From Ophiobolus disseminans (Eukaryota > Ascomycota > Dothideomycetes > Pleosporales > Phaeosphaeriaceae), in contig MU006229.1 of the NCBI GenBank assembly GCA_010093685.1, positions 1,085,271-1,149,270 of the forward strand: a stretch of 64,000 nt of DNA, in the 5' to 3' direction. The notes under the pieces were generated by a model. It was not told where the DNA came from and searched no databases. It saw only the letters and a program-made list of their open reading frames with translations. Positions within the stretch are counted from its first letter, which is position 1, and the number at the start of each line of letters is the position of its first letter. The position numbers and the translations under genes were made by a program. Shown here piece by piece: positions 56,633 to 64,000 of this stretch.

Positions 56633-57984
56633 ATGCCTTTGCCAATACGCCGAATCATGCGCCGCCGTCGCACGAGACTGGCAACGGTTTTTGTCTTAGC
56701 GCTATTCGGCATACTCAACCTCGTTCAGATACGGCCCTACCTCTCGCAACCGGCTGCTGAAGTCACATACCGAGTGTGGGAACGACGCGAGAACATATAC
56801 ATCGCCAGTATACATTGGAACGACGAGGCAATTCTGCGAAGTCACTGGAATGAGGCTGTGAAGAATCTAGCCCTAGCGCTGGGTCGAGATAACGTTTTCG
56901 TGGCCGTATACGAGAGCGGAAGCTGGGACGGCACCAAAGAAGCGTTGAACGAACTTGATGAAGAGATGGAACGGTCGGGGATTCGACGAAACATAACTCT
57001 ATCGCGAGTCACCCACCTGGGAGAAATGTCGGCAGAGGATAGGGACATCGGCTGGGTTGACACACCGCGAGGAGGAAAGGAACTCAGGCGAATACCATAT
57101 CTTGCACGCATGCGCAATCTAGCTTTGGAGCCTCTGCGGGAATTGGCTCGCCTCGGTATAACTTTCGATAAAGTTCTTTTCCTCAACGACGTCGTGTTCA
57201 CGGTAAGTCTTGATCATGAATGACCGAGAATGCTACAATGGCTGACCGAACTTTGGACAAACGATGTTTTGCGACTGCTCGACACGAACGGCGGAGACTT
57301 CGCGGCCGCATGCTCGCTAGACTTCAGTCGCCCACCACTGATGTACGATACATTTGCACTCAGGGACGCCGAAGGGCACGAGGTTCTCACCAAAACGTGG
57401 CCATATTTTCGAGCAAGAGCGTCGCGGCAGGCGGTGCTAGACAACATTCCGGTGCCAGTAACCAGTTGTTGGAACGGTATGGGTAAGTTGCGACGGGGCG
57501 GGCAAAGGTCCTACCTATTACCATATGTTTTTCTGCCATACCGGGCTGACCAAACATCCCCAATAAAGTTGCGATGCCTGTGAAGCCGTTCACATCAGAT
57601 CCTCCCCTAGAGTTCCGCGGCATACCAGACTCTCTCGCGGCTTCCCATCTCGAGGGATCTGAATGTTGTCTCATCCATACAGACAATCCTTTAAGAGACA
57701 AGAAGCAAACCTACGTAAATCCACAAGTGCGTGTTGGCTACAGTGGCAAGGCATACGATGCCGTGCATCGCGAAGTGATCACACGATCCTTCGGAAGTGT
57801 GTTTATGGCCTTGTGGAACAGCCGCATTCGCCGGTGGACGACGTCGCCCGGGCTGAAGGAATGGATAGTGCGCAGAAGAGTGGACAAATGGTGCAGACAG
57901 GGCGAGGAACGTGAAGAAGGTGGAGCGGTGTGTCTGATCGACGAGATGCAGGTGCTTGTGGGGAATGGCTGGGCGCATGTCTGA
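56633..57984 (+). CDS. CAP59-type alpha-mannosyltransferase, intron 1 with GG acceptor
   Basis: Three exons: 56633-57202, 57257-57482 and 57569-57984, giving 403 residues. A type II anchor lies at ~17-35 (RLATVFVLALFGILN). The lumenal part shows the family blocks IYIASIHWNDE, VYESGSWDGT, DKVLFLNDVVFT, LDTNGGDFAAACSLDFS, YDTFALRD and FRGIPDSLA. These match Golgi mannosyltransferases of the Cryptococcus CAP59/CMT1 family. Intron 2 is normal (GTAAGT...AAAG). Intron 1 has a perfect GTAAGT donor and a CTGAC branch site, but the join required by frame and conservation falls after CTTTGG, where AG is expected. Reading through hits a stop within 30 nt. Either a non-canonical acceptor is used or the gene is newly broken. 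Confidence 0.8.
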
Positions 57985-58575
57985 GCGCCGAAGATCATAC
58001 AGTATCCAGGGTTTGTCCGCTGCCGAAGCCGGAATCCACCCAGAACTTCAGACTCTTTCACTTCTCTTCTCCCCAATTAATTCTTGTCGCGTTCTACCTT
58101 CTCATGCACAGGCTAGCATGGTATCACAATCCACATCGTCTCGATGCATCACTGTTCATTATCAATTTTACCGTGACTGATGAGTCAGAGGGAGCAACCG
58201 AGGAACTTGCCACCAACAGCCTTCCTCACTTGACGAACTATTCCGACATGACTGTCGTGGCAATGACAACATGAGTTTGTGTCATCAAGAGTAGATGAGG
58301 CACGATTGATGCGCCGTCAATCGCGTGGATGACAATGTCCCTAACATTGTCACGAACCCGGAAGGTGTCGCGCACGAAGCATCCTACGACACACGACCGC
58401 GTGACTATCGCACCGTACCCTTCTCAATTCTTTTTTACTTTCTAAAGTATTGAAATTTTCATCGCGACACTGCAAGTATGAAATTGTCCCTAGACGGATA
58501 TAGAAAGGGTTTCCAAAGCTTCCAAGGTTCCCCGCGTTTCCAGTATACTCGAAGTACGCCAGACCACCGCTATTC
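57985..58575. other. Intergenic spacer
   Basis: No supported gene. The last 100 bp before 58576 could contain a 5' exon of the following gene but I cannot show one. Confidence 0.45.
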
Positions 58576-59297
58576 ATGCCTCCAAGAATGTCTAAAACAA
58601 TACGAGACTCGCTGCGTCCAAAACCTAGTCAACTGCACGGAAGGTATCGACCGCTTACATTTTGCCAGAAGACTCGCGCATCGCTTCGTGCAAAGACCAG
58701 TACTCCTCAGGCCCAAGCAACCCTCTCCGCTGATGACTCTTCTATCCAACGCGCTGACCCAGGCATCGACATCATCGACGATGGCAACCTAGTCATTCGC
58801 AAGAACTTCTCAAGGCACGTGCTGACAGTATTTTCTACCAAAATGCGTACGTTATCAGAGATTTTTTCAGTTCCCACGCATCTTCGTGACACGCTTTGCC
58901 GCGTCCCCATTTCGGTGTCCGACATTTCCGCGTTTCGCATAAAGTTGACCGGGATACCATTGGGCGCCTCCTCGATCGACTTGCTATCGAGCAATATCCT
59001 AAGACTACCACTATGACACTGACGAGCTGCAACTTCCTCAACAACGTTAAGATGTACCAGGCTTGTCTCGCTTTCGGCCTCGAGTACACTCATACTCTAC
59101 TACGCCTCAACGCTCTACGTGCCGAGATCACCGCACGTGTACTGACATTTGACAAGCCAGATGATGCAGTTGAGGGAATAGACCGTGTCGTCACCTGCAT
59201 TCCGGTTACTAACCCCTTGTCTAAGCACCTTGTAAACACGCTCCGTCATCGCTATGATAAGAAGGAAATTCCAAATGTCGAGGCTTACAAAGAATGA
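58576..59297 (+). CDS. BTB/POZ-like fungal family protein
   Basis: Two-exon model: 58576-58846 and 58945-59297, giving 207 residues. The 98-nt intron has a GTACGT donor and an AAAG acceptor; phase matches, and earlier acceptors lead to a stop. The N-terminal ~60 residues are basic and disordered. Then DIIDDGNLVIRKNFSRHVL resembles the first strand-helix unit of fungal BTB-like proteins. After the splice, FLNNVKMYQACLAFGLEYTH matches the 'V.....A..LG...Y..H' helix also seen in the proteins at 5232 and 7399. The C-terminus is short and charged. Sequence between the two blocks is shorter than in the relatives, so the intron may be mis-modelled or the domain reduced. Function unknown. Confidence 0.5.
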
Positions 59298-59896
59298 CTG
59301 AGCAAAGATAGCAAGAAAGCTTTGCGTAGTGCTATAGATCATTTGGATCAAGAAAGGGCCACAAGGCTCACTGTACATGAGGCTCGAATGCGACGGTGAT
59401 AAGAAGGAGTCTTAGTAAGACAAGAATCCGCGCATACAAGCAAAATTAGTCTTTGGATACTGAGAATCGAGATGGATGGAACGAGGTATTAGACTTGGTA
59501 CGGAAATTAACAAGTCTGCATGGTCATGCACATGCATTCGTATATCTGATCGGGTCAGCATCGTGGGTCAATCTCACGATCTTGATATCTTTGACCTCAG
59601 ACAATCACGTAGCACCAAGAACAAAGGGTTTGGTCACACTCTTATATGCACAAACACTTGAAGTAGTCACCTGAGTATCGCTATATCTCACAATTTTCTT
59701 CTCACATCAACATCACTGGCGCATTCCACTCCACATAAATCCTCCCGTTGATTCATGAGCTACTTTCCTTGCACATATCGTCCTTGAGCAAACTACCTTG
59801 GTATACTTTGGTGCGAAGTCTACAAATTACTTACACGTTTTGCTTTCTAGTTGCCCTTCAAGTCACTTAACGCAACCGGGATATCGCCTCTGCGCC
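59298..59896. other. Spacer between two BTB-like genes
   Basis: No supported gene; short frames at 59453-59674 only. It contains the promoter of the next gene. Confidence 0.45.
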
Positions 59897-60586
59897 ATGG
59901 CTGCGCCCATCAGCTCATCACAGGCAATGCCACTAGGCAAAGTCCTTACTAAGAACGACTTCTCTAGACTTTCTCAGATCGAACGCCAAACATTCTTCAA
60001 CAGTCCGGCTGTTAACCTCGTCCTGCGGGACAGGACGTTCCCAAGCATACCTCGTAGTCTTCTCCATGCTTTCCCAGGATTCTTTCGTCGCAAGTTCCAG
60101 ACCGAGCATTCTAACTTGATCATGCTTCCTGAAGAACTATGCGAACATGCCGTGGAGTACGTGCTCAACTACCTTATGGACTGCTGCAGTCCCAAGGGAT
60201 TCTCTCCCACGAAGCCCGCCGTGTCACTAAGCACCGATGCAGCAATCTACCAGGTCTGCCAGGTTTTTGAGAAGCCGGCGTTCTCAGGTACGTTCTTCGC
60301 TGCGATCCTTGAAGTACCGGAGCAATCGCTTGCGCTTTCCGAACTTGAGGAGGTATTGGCCTTTATAGGCTCGAAAGATAGGTTATACGCGATGATCGCG
60401 GAACGGGTTGCAAATAAGCGCTTTCGGGCTATGCCAGACGATAAAGAAGTGTTGGAAGAATGGCTTGATGCGCACCCGGAGTTCAAAGAGAAAGTGGAGA
60501 AGACGCGTGAGTTTCACATCGGAGCGGAGGCGTCTCGCGGGGTGCTGGGGAAGAAGATGAGTGGGTGGGCTTCAATATTGTATTAG
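59897..60586 (+). CDS. BTB/POZ-like fungal family protein
   Basis: Intronless frame of 229 residues from the ATG at 59897 (MAAPISSSQ); the frame is open upstream without an ATG. The core VNLVLRDRTFPSIPRSLLHA starts a strand-helix unit. It continues through MLPEELCEHAVEYVLNYLMD and STDAAIYQVCQVFEKPAF, the layout of fungal BTB-like proteins. The C-terminal ~60 residues are charged (DKEVLEEWLDAHPEFKEKVE). It sits 600 bp downstream of a second family member in the same orientation, which suggests local duplication followed by strong divergence. Function unknown. Confidence 0.65.
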   Translation: MAAPISSSQAMPLGKVLTKNDFSRLSQIERQTFFNSPAVNLVLRDRTFPSIPRSLLHAFPGFFRRKFQTEHSNLIMLPEELCEHAVEYVLNYLMDCCSPKGFSPTKPAVSLSTDAAIYQVCQVFEKPAFSGTFFAAILEVPEQSLALSELEEVLAFIGSKDRLYAMIAERVANKRFRAMPDDKEVLEEWLDAHPEFKEKVEKTREFHIGAEASRGVLGKKMSGWASILY

Positions 60587-60793
60587 GGAGCTAGCTAACT
60601 AACTCTCTTAACAACTAAATTAGCTATTACAGTACTATCTTTTTTAGTGCTATTTTTAGCCTATCAGTTGCCATGTAGCTGCGCGTAGCGCCACTCGCAG
60701 AGAAGTGCAAAGATTGCGATTTTCCCCCAAGGTTTGCGACATGATTATTAAGCAAAAGACATGCATTGCGCTATGAAACTACTATCTAGACCG

Positions 60794-63700
60794 TTACCTA
60801 GCCGTTACATACCACTTCTCCGCTTCAAAGTCCAACTCCCTGCCCTTGAAACGCATCGGATCGACGAAAATCTTCAAGCCCACGTTCGGCCTCGTCAAAT
60901 CGTACACTCGCAGGATCACATATACTCTGCTTGGCGGGGTATCTTCTTCCAGAGCCATGTTTTCCATCTGGCGCAAGGTTAGCGATACTGTTGCATCAGC
61001 AAGTTTATGACGGTAGGGCGACACGTACTCTGGTATATTGGCCACCACTCATGTAGAAGCGCGTTGAATAATCATGCGTCGAGCTCTTGACCTCGAGAAA
61101 ATATTCGATCGGATCTCGCATGAAGTTTCTCCGCTCACTGATTTGGCTTGGGAAGCTGCCCTCGCAGTGGGCTCGTAGATATTGTGTCAAATCGCCAGTG
61201 CAGTCTTTGTACACCAGGTCCGCAGTCTCGCGTCCGAGCCAGTTCGAGATCCTGGAAAAGTGCGTTGAAACCGAGAGTTCACCGCGAATAGTGCTTTGCC
61301 AGTTGGCTAATGTGAACGTGGGGATATTGAGGTTAGAGAGCAATTCGAATATCTGCGTGCGGAATTAGCAGCTGCTGGAGAGGAAGCGGTGGGTGACTCA
61401 CGTAAGCTTCGCCGGCGGCGCCGATGCGCCTCCACATACTTTGCTCGACACTGCCGAAAGTCGAGGCAGTGTCGAAGTAGCGCTGACCTTCTGCAGCCAG
61501 TGTATCAGCCCCGGAGACTTCCACTCCTGTATATCTTGAAGCAGCCCGTCGGGCGCTTCTCACGACTTGTTCAATGAGCTCGGGATACAGAGACGGGCGA
61601 ACTGTTTCAATAACAACAACCTCAGCGACTGGTCTCTCCATGACACGGCCACGTTGAGGCGTCATTTCTGGGGTCATGATTCCAGAACGAAGTTGAACAA
61701 GGGTCGCCGCATCGCTGTCGTCCGCCAACAACACTGTTGTGTGCGGCCTTTCTTCCGCTACTAACTCTGTAATGTCAAGAACAGGTTTCTCGATCCATCT
61801 TACTGGTGGGATATCCTCCTCCATCATGATAGCGTCCAAATCTCGAAGCGTCGACGAGATAATACTCGATATGTTGAAGACCGCAGAAGTTCCCACACTC
61901 AAAACAATTGCGAGTAGTTTTGGTAGCTGCGATCGGTAGCAGGCTCGACGCTCGCTCGCATCCTCCGGGACATATATGTGGAGCTTACCGTCGACAACAT
62001 CGTGGTGTATGAAGGATCTATCGCTTCTGATACTAAGCGATCCGACGGCGCGAGGAAGGACCAGGTTCGTGGATATCTCGTCAGCGATGCAAATGACAGC
62101 TTGAGACAGCTGCTGGTACAGTGCTTGATCGTTGCGCAACGCTTTGCTGCTTTTATACTTTGCCGCGCAACTGTTGAAGGTTAGCCTTGCGCATGAGACA
62201 TGATTATAGGCAAAATGGTGCGCCGTGTATGTCCGGTAGCCCCCACATATCCGAAAAGAACCACTTTTGCAACCAGCCGAACCGTGTCGCGTATGCGCTG
62301 CCATCAAGATAGCAGGAGCAAGGAGGTACGTACCAGTACAAGGCATATGCTTTAGCTTGCAGCTGTCTTGATAGTGTGACATTCTCGTGTGAGTCTTCGA
62401 CAGTCGAAACCTCTTTGATGGTGTTGGAAAGGTAGCGACCCGTGAGTCCAAGGTGTTCGAACATGGCATGCAGCATCTGCACATCGTCAAGCTCGAAGGC
62501 TAGTAACACGTTGTGCGCCAGCAACGCGTGGCGGTATCTTTGATGGTCCGGAATTGCAAAGTCATCTGTGACTCCCACAAGGATGTGATCATTCTCACCC
62601 GCGTTCTTGGGCAAGAACTTTACTTCCTTGAGATCGTCCAAGGCTTTCGTAGTACCAGCGCTCATCGGATGTTTCGTCAGAAGATATCCTATGCTTATGA
62701 GACGAGTGCGGACCTCGTCGATCCGTGGCTGCGCTTCCTCGGCCATGCGCTTGACTTCGTTGATAAGCATACTGAGGCTTGCCTTCTTGATACCCAGCCG
62801 TCGAACGAAAAAGTCTCTTAGATCGCCATAGATTGTTGAAATGTTCTGAAAGTCAGCTAAAGTATAAGGGCTTTCCCACAAGCAGGTCGACACATTGTGC
62901 CAGATGCGATGTTCACCCAGTACCAAATTCTTTTCCGTGAACGCTGATCTAGACGATGGTCAGTACCTATAATAATATTGCGAAGTTGGACGGGCATATG
63001 AGTCGCGCGGACAAGCACACATCTCTTGTAAATGCGACCGCACTGTCGGCAGGGCATCCACTTTGTGAAACCGGAAGAGTCGACGACTTACTTGATCTTT
63101 TGCCAATCATCTTCGGTGCTAGCCTTTGTAGCCAGAAATGCGTAAATACGACTAGTCAGCGACAGATGCGTACCAGCAGAACCGTTGTCACGGCGCGATT
63201 CGAGTTCCTCAAGCACATCGCCAATCTGGCAATCGGGAATACCGAGAATAGTGGAGAACAGACTGTGTACCAAGGCATCCTCGCCATACGTGCGTGACAG
63301 CACAGTCGTGAAGCTGATGAAGTCTGGGCCGTTCAAGATGCATTCGCTTCGCGTCACCCATTGTTCCAGGTCGCCATCCCACATGCAGGGATTTTGAGTG
63401 TGATCGAATACCTCGCTATTTGTTGTTAACTTCTAGGTACTTCAGAGCATGATTGTTAAGCCTACTCACCGGATTGAGTCATAGTCCTGAACTGTAGTCA
63501 GGCGTGCCATACATCGGTAGATTTCTGCGACCTGTTCAAACATAGGCTCACTCTCTCGTGACTTTGCCCGAATAGCGAGTATGTAGAACGTCAGGTCTGG
63601 CTTCGATTCAGCGCCAAATTCCTCAAGAAACATCCAGGATCTATGCGAAGTTTCGTTTAGCGTGGCTTCTGGTAGCTGGAGGAGAGGCATTGCAGTGCGG

Positions 63701-64000
63701 GAAACACCCACAACCTCAAGCGCTTGGAGAATTGTCTTCGTTGGAAGGTACGTCTTGCTTAGTCCAATCTGATTACCAGATATGCAAGGGACCGCACATT
63801 CGCGCAAGTCCTGATCAACGAAATGTGCATACAGCCCATATTCACTCCAATGTGCGCGAAGCGTGCCAAGAAACTTGGTTGGATTTTGAGCTAAAACGGC
63901 TCTGAGCGCTCCCGAAAGAGTCCATCCAACCCCAGAATCTCGGGGGCTTTTCAGGGGAGGATGGTACATGGCGCCCGTCATGCGTGAGAGCCACTCGTGC
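60794..64000 (-). CDS. Large protein with NO VEIN C-terminal (DUF3883, PD-(D/E)XK-like) domain, 5' end outside window
   Basis: Six exons on the minus strand, the first cut by the window edge: >64000-63470, 63415-63092, 62948-62334, 62185-61402, 61352-61029 and 60967-60794, giving about 916 residues. Introns are 54, 143, 148, 49 and 61 nt; all phases agree. The last ~200 residues form the NOV_C domain: IGAAGEAYIFELLSN, DLVYKDCTGDLTQYL and EYFLEVKSST (the E-V-K of a PD-(D/E)XK-like core), then RVYVILRVYDL and a terminal FVDP. The rest is mostly helical without a clear motif. In fungi and plants NOV_C is the C-terminal part of very large proteins whose N-terminus has a sacsin-type ATPase fold (known family); that part would lie to the right of the window. 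The splice choice at 62186/62333 is the least certain. Confidence 0.75.

Noticed and set aside
1..64000. CRISPR arrays, bacterial operons, ribosome binding sites
   Set aside because: Short spliceosomal introns and fungal proteins show this is eukaryotic nuclear DNA; no spaced direct repeats of CRISPR type were seen.

Overview
The window is nuclear DNA of a filamentous ascomycete, most likely a Dothideomycete of the Pleosporales type (inference). The evidence is gene density of about one per 3 kb, many short GT-AG introns (mostly 45-60 nt) with CTRAC-like branch sites, a fungal EF-1alpha gene with several introns near its 5' end, an ascomycete-type laccase ending in DSGL, an AA9 monooxygenase with a CBM1, and repeat-rich spacers. 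No rRNA, tRNA, CRISPR array or organellar sequence was recognised. I assembled spliced gene models by hand from frame, splice motifs and protein continuity; there is no transcript evidence.

Layout. 1-9 kb: a small Mim2-like membrane protein diverging from eIF2-beta (SUI3), an orphan coiled-coil protein, and two divergent paralogues of a BTB-like family. 10-17 kb: a large sterol-glucosyltransferase-type protein, an SDR dehydrogenase and phosphoserine phosphatase (SER2). 17-21 kb: a gene-poor stretch. 21-32 kb: a run rich in secreted oxidative enzymes (class II peroxidase, AA9 lytic polysaccharide monooxygenase with CBM1, laccase), with an F-box-like/2EXR-type protein and a second SDR between them. 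34-39 kb: an RBR ubiquitin ligase, a retroelement-like spacer with a 10-bp minisatellite, and an SV2/SVOP-like MFS transporter. 39-44 kb: EF-1alpha (TEF1) flanked by short inverted-repeat (MITE-like) elements. 44-51 kb: a Laa2-type clathrin-adaptor accessory protein and a PAS-domain kinase (PSK1 type). 52-58 kb: a homeodomain plus C2H2 transcription factor, a small CxxC protein, and a CAP59-type mannosyltransferase whose first intron lacks an AG acceptor. 58-64 kb: two more BTB-like proteins and the 3' part of a large protein ending in a NO VEIN C-terminal (PD-(D/E)XK-like) domain, cut by the right edge.

How genes may work together. The peroxidase, monooxygenase and laccase all act outside the cell on lignocellulose, so the 21-32 kb interval may be a functional neighbourhood (inference). 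The remaining genes are housekeeping (translation, serine synthesis, trafficking, signalling) or lineage-variable families. The most unusual items are the GT-GG intron in the mannosyltransferase, the BTB-like family with a shared C-terminal tail motif, the two unrelated MITE-like elements, and the modular sterol glucosyltransferase and NOV_C proteins.
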